Positions 1 through 6,768 of a DNA stretch of 25,661 nt are shown here, piece after piece. Both the position numbers and the translations under genes were made by a program. Origin of the DNA: Candidatus Atribacteria bacterium (GTDB lineage Bacteria > Atribacterota > JS1 > SB-45 > 34-128); the NCBI GenBank assembly GCA_003451675.1, contig DMCY01000094.1, positions 1 through 25,661 of the forward strand, read 5' to 3'. Below the pieces are notes generated by a model that saw only the letters and a list, made by a program, of their open reading frames with translations, did not search any database and was not told the DNA's origin. How positions within the stretch are numbered: the stretch's first letter is position 1; every line of letters starts with the position of its first letter.

Positions 1-12
1 CGCCTGTCCTAC
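1..12. repeat. Edge copy of an intergenic repeat (CGCCTGTCCTAC)
   Basis: The first 12 bases of the window are identical to 11209-11220, the end of a cluster of hairpins downstream of dinB. The window therefore probably begins at the end of another copy of the same dispersed intergenic element. The rest of 13-218 has no gene I can support. It holds short word-like repeats such as GATTCCTGAATACTGATTCC and the element at 154-190. Confidence 0.5.
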
Positions 13-153
13 AATGATAAGATAAATCATTATTGTATGAGCATAAGCAATACGCCCCCACCTTTGATTCCTGAATACTGATTCCTGGTATCTTGTTGTT
101 TTTTTACCAGATATAAATTTCTTTCTGCGTTTTTTGTTCTTCTCTATCTTAAA

Positions 154-190
154 TAGCTAACCGGGTAACCAACTAACCAGCTAACTAAAT
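154..190. repeat. 37-bp intergenic repeat, copy 1
   Basis: This stretch matches 1340-1376 at 35 of 37 positions. It is built from AACTAACC-like words around a CCGGGTAAC core. The two copies are direct repeats lying on either side of the HisC-like gene. This copy begins about 30 bases past that gene's stop codon. Function is unknown. Confidence 0.75.
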
Positions 191-218
191 ATTGAGATAC
201 GAGATACGAATTCGGCTT

Positions 219-1232
219 CTAGTTTCTCTTTACATAATCAGATAACACTTCCACTACTCTATCCATCTCCCGCTCTTCTCCGATGGTAAATCTGATAAAT
301 TGGTCTCCTAAACCGGAAAACTCATCCTCCCAACCGGGTAAAGCATAAATATCTTTTTCCTTTAGATACTCCCAAACTCTTTCGGTTTCTTCCTTATCTT
401 TGAACTCTACTAAAACAAAATTTGCTTTTGAATCATAAGCAGAAAATCCCATTTCATTTATTTGCCATACGAATTTATCTTTTACTCTCTTCATTTTCTC
501 CCAGACTTCTTGATAATAGTTTAAATATTTTAGGACCTTTGTAGCAGCTTTTTCTGCCATTCTATTTACTCTAAAATTTTGACCGAAAGCAGCTAATTTT
601 TTTATGTTTTTAGGATTAGAAATGGCAAAACCCAAACGCAATCCCGCTAATCCAAAATTTTTAGAAAAGCTTCTGGAGATAACTAAATTTTCATACTTGC
701 CTATCAAATCTATTACCGTTTCTCCCAAATACTCGTAATTGCATTCATCAACTACTACCATCCCCTCTGCCCTTTGTAGAATATCTATAATCTTCTCTCT
801 CGGGACTCTCGTCCCGGTAGGATTATTAGGGTTACAGAGCCAGACTAAAGAAGCACTCTTTAATTGTTGTGTGGAATAATTAACGACGTATTCGCCATCC
901 CGTAAACAATTAACTAAAATCTTGGGCAAACCATTTCTATCTGCGCTTATCTCATATTGAGAAAAAGTTGGAATGGGAATTAAAACTTCTCCCTTGTAAG
1001 CTCGGGAAACTATCTCAATAACTTCATCCGAACCATTGGCAGGCAAGATATTCTCTTTATTTACTCCCACATATTCAGCTAAAACCTGTCGAAGCTTAGC
1101 ATATTCTCCCCCTGAAGGATACCGGTTAATATCCTTCAACTCCTCGGATAATTCCTTTAACATCTCTTCGGGTAGAGGATATTTAAAATAAGATTGGGTT
1201 AAAAATATCTTTTCTTTTTCTATTGGTTTCAT
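219..1232 (-). CDS. HisC-like PLP-dependent aminotransferase
   Basis: This is a fold-type I, class I/II aminotransferase of 337 residues, close to the usual length of histidinol-phosphate aminotransferase. Visible motifs are the substrate/PLP loop NPNNPTG (134-140), VDECNYEY (Asp162, Tyr166), and SRSFSKNFGLAGLRLGF with the PLP lysine at Lys191 and Arg199 nearby. The N-terminal RYPSGGEYAKLRQVLAEYVGV stretch is typical of HisC and of the related CobD threonine-phosphate decarboxylases. Family knowledge points to transamination of histidinol phosphate or an aromatic amino acid in the cytoplasm. No other his or cob gene is in the window, so the substrate is open. The gene is flanked by two copies of a 37-bp repeat and is separated from the upstream metalloprotease gene by about 130 bases. 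Confidence 0.85.
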   Translation of the reverse strand: MKPIEKEKIFLTQSYFKYPLPEEMLKELSEELKDINRYPSGGEYAKLRQVLAEYVGVNKENILPANGSDEVIEIVSRAYKGEVLIPIPTFSQYEISADRNGLPKILVNCLRDGEYVVNYSTQQLKSASLVWLCNPNNPTGTRVPREKIIDILQRAEGMVVVDECNYEYLGETVIDLIGKYENLVISRSFSKNFGLAGLRLGFAISNPKNIKKLAAFGQNFRVNRMAEKAATKVLKYLNYYQEVWEKMKRVKDKFVWQINEMGFSAYDSKANFVLVEFKDKEETERVWEYLKEKDIYALPGWEDEFSGLGDQFIRFTIGEEREMDRVVEVLSDYVKRN

Positions 1233-1339
1233 AACTTTATCTCTTTGTCTAATAAATTAGTCGTTAATTTTAAATACAAGTTTTCGGTTTACGGTCTACT
1301 TTATTCTGACTTCTGGCTTCCGAATTCTATTTTCTTAAC

Positions 1340-1376
1340 TAGATAACCGGGTAACTAACTAACCAGCTAACTAAAT
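1340..1376. repeat. 37-bp intergenic repeat, copy 2
   Basis: This is the second copy of the repeat at 154-190, with two differences. It overlaps the end of the metalloprotease reading frame, so the stop codon and the last residues (KFS) of that protein lie inside the repeat. A shorter echo, AGTAACTAACTAACG, occurs near 3652-3666. Confidence 0.75.
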
Positions 1377-1756
1377 TTATCCCTCTCCCTTTCAATCTTT
1401 CTCAAATCTGCTTCTCCCAAACCAAAATAATGTCCAATCTCATGAATAACCACCTTCCTGACAGATTCTTTTATATCTTCTTTATTCCTACAGCGAATTT
1501 CTATGGACTTTTTAAAGATAATAACCTTATCAGGCATGACATTCCTATACCAGATACCTCTTCTGGGATAGGGGACTCCCCGATAAAGACCCAAAAGTCC
1601 ATAAGGTGATTTGATCTTCATCTCCATCAAGAGTTCCTTAGAAGGTAAATCTTCAATTACAACAGCAATATTTTCCATCTTTTCTTTAAATTTTCCAGGA
1701 AGGCTGCTTATTGCCTCTGCTACTAATTCTTCAAATTCCTCTTCGGTTACTTTCAT
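1367..1756 (-). CDS. Minimal zincin-type metallopeptidase family protein (MMP-like)
   Basis: This 129-residue protein is the size of the small metallopeptidase family often annotated as possible zinc metallo-peptidase (DUF1025, minimal MMP-like zincins). The C-terminal helix carries HEIGHYFGLGEAD, an extended HExxHxxGxxxxD motif. His105 and His109 would bind zinc with Asp117 as third ligand, and Glu106 would be the general base. The region RGIWYRNVMPDKVIIFK before it is also typical. No signal peptide is visible, so it should be cytoplasmic. Its ATG begins one base after the stop codon of the flavodoxin-like gene, which suggests one transcript. The last codons lie in an intergenic repeat, so the native C-terminus may have been altered slightly. 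The physiological substrate of this family is not established. Confidence 0.8.
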   Translation of the reverse strand: MKVTEEEFEELVAEAISSLPGKFKEKMENIAVVIEDLPSKELLMEMKIKSPYGLLGLYRGVPYPRRGIWYRNVMPDKVIIFKKSIEIRCRNKEDIKESVRKVVIHEIGHYFGLGEADLRKIERERDKFS

Positions 1757-1757
1757 T

Positions 1758-2240
1758 TTATTTTACTATCTCTTCCTTCAAATTCTTTATAAATTCTTTC
1801 ACTTTCTGCATATATTGGTCCCTTGCCACTTCTCGTGAGGTCAGCTCAAGTAAAGCAAGTGGGGTCTTTTGACTAAGGTTTTTCATATCATCAAATACTT
1901 TCTCAGAATCTGAACCTAATCGGGTACAGAAAAAAGCTACTTTTTTGAATTCTTCTTTATATAAAAAAAGATAGGTTCTGATAGGGGTAGAAATATTAGA
2001 GGACCAGATAGGGGTTCCAATAATAACCAAATCATATAAAGAGGGATTATTTTTTATCTCCTTAATTGCGGTTAATCTTCTCAAGTTAGCATCAGTCCCA
2101 GCACTTAAAAATCCTGAAACTCCCTGTCTATCTTTTATATCATAAATTTCTTCAATATCACATTTTAAAATATCTGAAATTGCATTCGCTACTTTTTTAG
2201 TCCTGCCGCTTCTCGAATAAAATGCTACTAATATTTTCAT
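1758..2240 (-). CDS. Flavodoxin-like FMN protein
   Basis: The protein begins MKILVAFYSRSGRTKKVANAI, the phosphate-binding loop of flavodoxins placed directly after the first beta strand. GTPIWSSNISTPIRTYL near residue 85-100 is the second typical segment, which contacts the isoalloxazine ring. The length of 160 residues fits a single flavodoxin domain. I chose the ATG at 2240 because GAGGGTGG lies five bases upstream. A GTG three codons earlier would overlap that site. It should act as a soluble electron carrier or small quinone/flavin reductase in the cytoplasm. It lies directly upstream of the metalloprotease gene and about 70 bases downstream of the C69 peptidase gene. No partner reductase is in the window, so its redox partner is unknown. 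Confidence 0.85.
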   Translation of the reverse strand: MKILVAFYSRSGRTKKVANAISDILKCDIEEIYDIKDRQGVSGFLSAGTDANLRRLTAIKEIKNNPSLYDLVIIGTPIWSSNISTPIRTYLFLYKEEFKKVAFFCTRLGSDSEKVFDDMKNLSQKTPLALLELTSREVARDQYMQKVKEFIKNLKEEIVK

Positions 2241-2308
2241 TAAAACCACCCTCAGCTCTTTATTTTATCTTAAAAAATATTCTTTTAGTGTAAAAATTTT
2301 TGTTTATC

Positions 2309-3616
2309 TTAAGTAATTCCGTTTCGTTTATTATATCCTCGCCAATAATGGCTGAAACCCCATCCCAAATTTACCGAAGGAAGACGATCTAATTTAGAAC
2401 CCCAATTTTTAACTATGGCTCGGGCTCGGATAAAATATTCATTAATCTGTTTTTGATTTAATATGCTTAAACTGTTTTCGATAGAAGAAATTATTTCTTC
2501 CTCATAATTAATTATTAAAGGCTGGATTTCAACTTGTGCAGAATTAAAATTTAGTAAAGCCTTTCGGTGAAAACGCTCACTCTCCCACCAATAAGATTTT
2601 GAATCATAATTTTCTCTTCCTTCAGTATACTTGCCAGGAACAGTGGTATCGGGAGAAAAGACGGGGGAAAAAGGACTGATACAAGGGTTGGAAGCTCCAG
2701 TAGTATAAAAAAATTGCCCACCCTCACCACTTTTTGCTACCAGGGAACAGACTGTTTGGGTTCGACGAAATAGCTTGTTTGCTGCATGCAGGCATAAAGT
2801 GGCGCCAGGACCACGATTGGGAGTCCACTGGGGATTGTCCCTATGATCTCGTAAAATATTTATAAAATCTTTAGTAGTCAATCTCTTTTTCCTCTGTGAA
2901 AGCAAAGCCCGGGAACGTTTTTCCCGTTCAGCGCCCTTAGCTGCCCAGGTCATAAGTTTATCAGAATAACATTTTCGAAAATTAAAATCTTCTCTTTTTT
3001 TGCAGTAACCTTTTTTAATCGCATTCTCTATTAATCCTTCGGAGCAAGCATCATAATCCTTCTGTAAAGATATTATATTAGATATACTCCAAACATCCTT
3101 AATTTTCTTCCAGGCCCACCAGGTTTTCACTGTCTCTAATACATAGGCTTCTTTCTTATCAACAATCAAAAAACTATTCGTATACTTTAATTTAAATCGA
3201 TAACCGCAATTTCCTCCCTGCCCATGCTTTTCTAATAATTCAATAATTACCTCTAAGGCCTGTCGAGCAGTTCGACTTCTTTCGAGGGCTAAGCGAACTA
3301 AATCCATACCGATTAGACCTATCTTATCCGGTTTTTCTTTGGTAAATATCGCTTCATTACCAATAACCACTCCATATTCATTGGCTCCCATCTCTGCACC
3401 AAACATCCAGAAAGGTTGACAGAGCAATACCCGGGCGGTTTCTGAAACCTGGGGGATAGTCAAATAGGAACATTGAACAGTTTCGTTTAAATCATGCTTC
3501 TCGCGGGGGATTATAAGGATATTTTGGGCTTCATCATGTTCTTGATCACTATTTTTACCAAAAAGGGTAAAACCTTCTTCAGTGGCAGAACCCAAAGCTA
3601 CTATAGTATCGCACAT
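2309..3616 (-). CDS. Peptidase family C69 / secernin-like dipeptidase
   Basis: This 435-residue protein starts MCDTIVALGS. Removal of Met1 would expose Cys2 as the N-terminal nucleophile of the C69 (former U34) family. The following FTLFGKNSDQEHDEAQ and the segments CQPFWMFGAEMGANEYGVVIGNEA and LVRLALERSRTARQALEVI match the pattern of secernins and bacterial C69 dipeptidases. A later RGPGATLCLHAAN block is also typical. There is no signal peptide, so the enzyme should be cytoplasmic and cleave dipeptides or related amides. The start is supported by GGGAGTG five bases upstream. The neighbours are an ArsR-type regulator 60 bases upstream and a flavodoxin-like gene downstream. The regulator could control it, although no metal link is known for this peptidase family. 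Confidence 0.85.
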   Translation of the reverse strand: MCDTIVALGSATEEGFTLFGKNSDQEHDEAQNILIIPREKHDLNETVQCSYLTIPQVSETARVLLCQPFWMFGAEMGANEYGVVIGNEAIFTKEKPDKIGLIGMDLVRLALERSRTARQALEVIIELLEKHGQGGNCGYRFKLKYTNSFLIVDKKEAYVLETVKTWWAWKKIKDVWSISNIISLQKDYDACSEGLIENAIKKGYCKKREDFNFRKCYSDKLMTWAAKGAEREKRSRALLSQRKKRLTTKDFINILRDHRDNPQWTPNRGPGATLCLHAANKLFRRTQTVCSLVAKSGEGGQFFYTTGASNPCISPFSPVFSPDTTVPGKYTEGRENYDSKSYWWESERFHRKALLNFNSAQVEIQPLIINYEEEIISSIENSLSILNQKQINEYFIRARAIVKNWGSKLDRLPSVNLGWGFSHYWRGYNKRNGIT

Positions 3617-3676
3617 AATTACACTCCCTTTCTATTTAGAATGTTGAAGAGAGTAACTAACTAACGAATCAAGAGA

Positions 3677-4015
3677 TTAATTGCATTTAAGCTTTTCTCT
3701 TATTTTTTCTTTTTTACATTTAGTAATATTTTGTAAATCCTGTTTTGGCAATTTTAATTCATCCTTTAAACCCTGAATTATTTTATTATTTTCTATTTCA
3801 AGATTTACTGCATAGATAATCCACTTGCCCTCTCGCCGATTAACAACAAGACCTGCTTCTTTTAAAATCCTAACACTGTGTGAAATTCTTGATTGTTCCA
3901 TATTTAATATATTTACCAATTCGCAAACACACAATTCACCTTGCAGTAGAAGCAGATAAATACGTAAACGAGTTTCATCAGATAAGGCTTTAAACATCTT
4001 TATAGTCGCTTCCAT
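3677..4015 (-). CDS. ArsR/SmtB-family winged-helix metalloregulator
   Basis: This is a 112-residue winged-helix repressor of ArsR type. The segment MFKALSDETRLRIYLLLLQGELCVCELVNIL carries ELCVCEL with Cys29 and Cys31, the same position as the As(III)/Sb(III)-sensing cysteines of ArsR proteins. The recognition helix follows at MEQSRISHSVRILKEAGLV, and the wing is RREGKWIIYAV. Three lysine-flanked cysteines or near-cysteines (KCKKEK, LKCN) lie near the C-terminus and could be extra ligands. The gene is preceded by AAAGGAG and by an inverted repeat that may be its operator. No arsenic efflux or reductase gene is next to it. The downstream gene is a C69 peptidase, so the regulon is not the usual ars operon. 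Confidence 0.88.
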   Translation of the reverse strand: MEATIKMFKALSDETRLRIYLLLLQGELCVCELVNILNMEQSRISHSVRILKEAGLVVNRREGKWIIYAVNLEIENNKIIQGLKDELKLPKQDLQNITKCKKEKIREKLKCN

Positions 4016-4039
4016 TGTTGTATTCTCCTTTATATATGA

Positions 4040-4056
4040 TGATATTCAGATTATCA
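4040..4056 (-). promoter_or_regulatory. Candidate operator of the ArsR-type regulator
   Basis: On the minus strand the sequence reads TGATAATCTGAATATCA, an inverted repeat TGATA-N7-TATCA, about 25 bases upstream of the regulator's start codon. ArsR-family operators are often imperfect palindromes of this size that overlap the gene's own promoter. The arms are short and the region is AT-rich, so chance cannot be excluded. Confidence 0.35.
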
Positions 4057-4131
4057 CTTAAAAAATATTTATCCTACAGCCATATCTTTTTCTATAACTT
4101 ATAATTTTATTAATATTGCTAAAACAATTTA

Positions 4132-5172
4132 CTATTTGTTAATTACAATGGGAATAGCAACAGTTAAATAAAGATATTCCTTTATTTCCCCTTCCTGTAT
4201 TTTATCTTTAACTTTGTCTCTTAATAACACTACTTGTAGATTTTCTTTTTCTCCTGAGTTTAGTTCAATTTCAGATATTAAGGGGATGAGATAATCTGCT
4301 GAAGTTTTTATGGAGGTGATTTTTATCCCTTCTTCTCCTGAATTTTCCAGAATAAACTTTCCTATCGTTTCGCCTTCGGAATCAGTCACTAAATTAAAAT
4401 ATATTCCTACCGGAGAAATACTTACTGTAGGAGCAGGTTTTTCTTTTATATAGCCATTAACACGCAGTGAAAAGGCTTTTCTCCTGGGGTCATTACAGTA
4501 TATACGCACACTCTCTCTTACTTCACCTAACTCATGTTGGCTGGAATCATAGGTAAAAGTTACTTCCTGTTTTTCTCCCGGAAGAATATTTAAGGGTATT
4601 TCTGTATCATATTTAATATATTCAGAGGCGTCTATCTTATCAATTATTAAATCTAATTCTCCTTTATTTTCAACAGTAAAAATAAAGGTGGGTAAATCCC
4701 CCTGGGAAACCAGTCCTAAATCCCATTGAGAATTAGAAAGGAAAGCCTTGGGAGAAGGGATAGGTTCTACCTCGGTAGTTATTGTAACTTTGGTCTTGGG
4801 GAGCTGGGGGTCATTGGATTCGATATAGATATTTTTTTTAACCAGACCGTTATAACCGGTAGGATTGAAGGTGACCTTAAGTTCAGCTGATTTTCCCGGC
4901 TGTATATTATCAGAAGAGAGCATGGTGGCGGCACAGCCGCAGGAGGACCGTACTCGACTGATAATAAGTTCTTCTCTCCCCGTATTTTTTATGGTAAAGA
5001 TATGAACCGGTCTTTCGTCTTCTTTTATCTTTCCAAAATCCCATTCCTCTTCGGAGAGAGAAATAGTGGGTGGCTGGGAAGACTTGTTTTGAATATTATA
5101 AAATATTAAAAAAGCTCCTACTATAATTACCATACTTATTAAGATAATAATAATTTTGTTTTTACGAACCAT
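4132..5172 (-). CDS. Membrane-anchored three-domain DUF1573 protein
   Basis: The 346-residue protein has one N-terminal membrane segment (about 6-25, IIIILISMVIIVGAFLIFYN), which is either an uncleaved anchor or a signal peptide. The rest is three Ig-like beta repeats at about 38-135, 140-240 and 245-346. The first repeat starts WDFGKIKEDERPVHIFTIKNTG and contains SSCGCA, the cysteine pair that marks DUF1573. The second starts WDLGLVSQGDLPTFIFTVENKG and lacks the cysteines, and the third is more diverged. Such proteins are exported, and family members often sit beside thioredoxin-like genes. Here the gene is the last of a redox cluster, 41 bases downstream of a thioredoxin-like lipoprotein. 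The CGC pair could be a substrate of, or a metal site maintained by, those proteins. That is inference, because DUF1573 has no settled function. Confidence 0.85.
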   Translation of the reverse strand: MVRKNKIIIILISMVIIVGAFLIFYNIQNKSSQPPTISLSEEEWDFGKIKEDERPVHIFTIKNTGREELIISRVRSSCGCAATMLSSDNIQPGKSAELKVTFNPTGYNGLVKKNIYIESNDPQLPKTKVTITTEVEPIPSPKAFLSNSQWDLGLVSQGDLPTFIFTVENKGELDLIIDKIDASEYIKYDTEIPLNILPGEKQEVTFTYDSSQHELGEVRESVRIYCNDPRRKAFSLRVNGYIKEKPAPTVSISPVGIYFNLVTDSEGETIGKFILENSGEEGIKITSIKTSADYLIPLISEIELNSGEKENLQVVLLRDKVKDKIQEGEIKEYLYLTVAIPIVINK

Positions 5173-5187
5173 AACTTTCTCCTTTGC

Positions 5188-5210
5188 TATATACGATATA
5201 CGATATACTA
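5188..5210. repeat. Short tandem repeat with an 8-base period
   Basis: The stretch reads as ATACGAT words repeated about three times, just upstream of the ribosome-binding site of the DUF1573 gene. A related word array, GAGATACGAGATACGA, occurs at about 194-209. Function is unknown. Confidence 0.55.
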
Positions 5211-5213
5211 ATT

Positions 5214-5981
5214 TTATTCCACATAAACTGCCTGTAAAATCTCCTTAGTTGAGCTATTCGGTGCCTGAACAAAGATAACTCCGTGTACATTATCGGTTTC
5301 CCAATTAAAACCTTCAAGAGTGAAAGAAAATTCAACAATATTTCCAGGGATAAGAGAAGCCACTGGGACTTTTTGTTCTTCAAAAATATCAAATACTGAA
5401 TATTTTAAATTTACTGTCTGCCGTTCTTTAAAAACCATCCCGCTTATTTCTAAATTATTTAAATCGGAAGAACTTACATTTTCTATAGTCCCGGTAATAG
5501 TTGTTGTATTTGCATAACTATTCCTGGAATCTACAGTAATAACGATTTTTGAACCTTTGGCTAGTTCGGCATCAATTATACCTTTTACTTCTGTTATAAA
5601 AGCTTCAGGATTATCGGGATTACTAGAAGAATAACCCTGAACCCTATCATTTAATCCGTTAAATAAGATATTGGGTATACCCCAATCAGCAGAATTAGGA
5701 AAATAAAATTCCTTATATCTTTCAGAAATTTCTGTAGTTGAATAGTCTCCCCCAACAGCTTCTTCTACTAATATCATCTGACTATAACCATATTCCTGTG
5801 CTATCTCCTCTAATATTGGTTTAACATCTTCACAATGAGAACAGCCCACAGCCATATAAAGTTCTACCATTACCACTCGATCAGCTGGCTCTGGTTCTCC
5901 TTCTGCTGGCGCAGTAGGGAGACAACCGGTAAATAAACATACCGTTAGCCCTATTATTAATCCTAATAATAATTTCTTCAT
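5214..5981 (-). CDS. Thioredoxin-fold lipoprotein with Omp28-like C-terminal domain
   Basis: This 255-residue protein has a lipoprotein signal peptide with lipobox LFTGC (Cys20), followed by an acidic linker. A thioredoxin-like domain then runs from about 35 to 150, with the active site VGCSHC (Cys47, Cys50) and the cis-proline segment DWGIPNILFNG. The C-terminal part, about 155-255, is a beta-sandwich ending in GVIFVQAPNSSTKEILQAVYV, like the C-terminal domain of Omp28-type proteins. It should be lipid-anchored outside the cytoplasmic membrane and act as a thiol oxidoreductase or chaperone. It lies 45 bases downstream of the redoxin gene and upstream of the DUF1573 gene. The membrane thioredoxin-CcdA protein of the same cluster is the likely source of reducing equivalents (inference). 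Confidence 0.8.
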   Translation of the reverse strand: MKKLLLGLIIGLTVCLFTGCLPTAPAEGEPEPADRVVMVELYMAVGCSHCEDVKPILEEIAQEYGYSQMILVEEAVGGDYSTTEISERYKEFYFPNSADWGIPNILFNGLNDRVQGYSSSNPDNPEAFITEVKGIIDAELAKGSKIVITVDSRNSYANTTTITGTIENVSSSDLNNLEISGMVFKERQTVNLKYSVFDIFEEQKVPVASLIPGNIVEFSFTLEGFNWETDNVHGVIFVQAPNSSTKEILQAVYVE

Positions 5982-6026
5982 ATTATTCTTCTCCTTGTCC
6001 TTGTTAAAAATTTTTTTATTACCTAT

Positions 6027-6656
6027 TTAATATCCGGGTGGCGGCGGACATACTCCACCATTACAACCATCATCCTCTTTGTTCTCTTTTTTAGGAGCCC
6101 CCTTTTCTTTAGCTCCTAAGAAATAACTAATATATTGGAACATTAAATTTTGTTGTTTAGATATTAGCCCCGGATAGACTCTCTTTACTACCAAATTTTT
6201 AGCTAAAAAGATAGTGGTGGGTAAAATTTCAATATTGTAAAGATTGCTTACTTCTTCCTGGCTGTCTAACAGTATAGTGAAAGATATTTTTTTATCAGTC
6301 CAAAACTCTTTAATCTTAGTAATATCTTCTTCTGTCAGGTCTTTACGGGTATTTATCATAATTACCTGGTATTTTTCTTCAATTATATGCTCTTCAAAAT
6401 ACTCGGCCAGCTCTTCTATCCCACATATTGAATCCTCATTCTCATTATTGCAAAAGTAAAGAATAAGGAGTTTCTGTTTTTCTTTGTAATCTGCTAAATT
6501 AAAGGTTTCTCCATCTATAGTCTTAAGGGTAAAATTGGGAGCGGGGAAACCTTTTCTAAAAGATGAAGAAAAGGCAGACGAGCAAAAAGAAACCAAAAAA
6601 GCAATTATTAATAAAATAGTTAAAAGATTATTCTTTTTGTTTCTTAACCAAAAAAT
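6027..6656 (-). CDS. Exported redoxin (TlpA/peroxiredoxin-like) with CX8C and a Cys-rich tail
   Basis: The core FPAPNFTLKTIDGETFNLADYKEKQKLLILYF and the cis-proline segment EILPTTIFL identify a thioredoxin-fold protein of the TlpA/AhpC type. Where TlpA proteins have CxxC, this one has Cys69 and Cys78 (CNNENEDSIC), a CX8C spacing. The protein ends in CNGGVCPPPPGY, a second cysteine pair. The first ATG/GTG/TTG start in frame is the TTG at 6596, which lies inside a hydrophobic stretch. Reading upstream gives KKNNLLTILLIIAFLVSF, a good signal peptide. A strong AAAGGAGGTG lies 9 bases before an ATT at 6654-6656, and an in-frame TAA follows closely upstream. I therefore propose a rare ATT start, giving 209 residues. 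The gene lies between the CcdA-like gene and the thioredoxin lipoprotein gene. Confidence 0.7.
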   Translation of the reverse strand: MFWLRNKKNNLLTILLIIAFLVSFCSSAFSSSFRKGFPAPNFTLKTIDGETFNLADYKEKQKLLILYFCNNENEDSICGIEELAEYFEEHIIEEKYQVIMINTRKDLTEEDITKIKEFWTDKKISFTILLDSQEEVSNLYNIEILPTTIFLAKNLVVKRVYPGLISKQQNLMFQYISYFLGAKEKGAPKKENKEDDGCNGGVCPPPPGY

Positions 6657-6768
6657 ATTTTAAAACACCTCCTTTTGTAAATCGACCCATTAGCCAATGC
6701 ACCAATTCTCCAATTTATCTATTTAATAATACGTTAATATTAAATACAAGTTACAAATTCACAGTTTT

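Noticed and set aside
5162..5392. 76-codon frame on the minus strand
   Set aside because: It overlaps the lipoprotein gene in another frame and shows no domain or ribosome-binding site.
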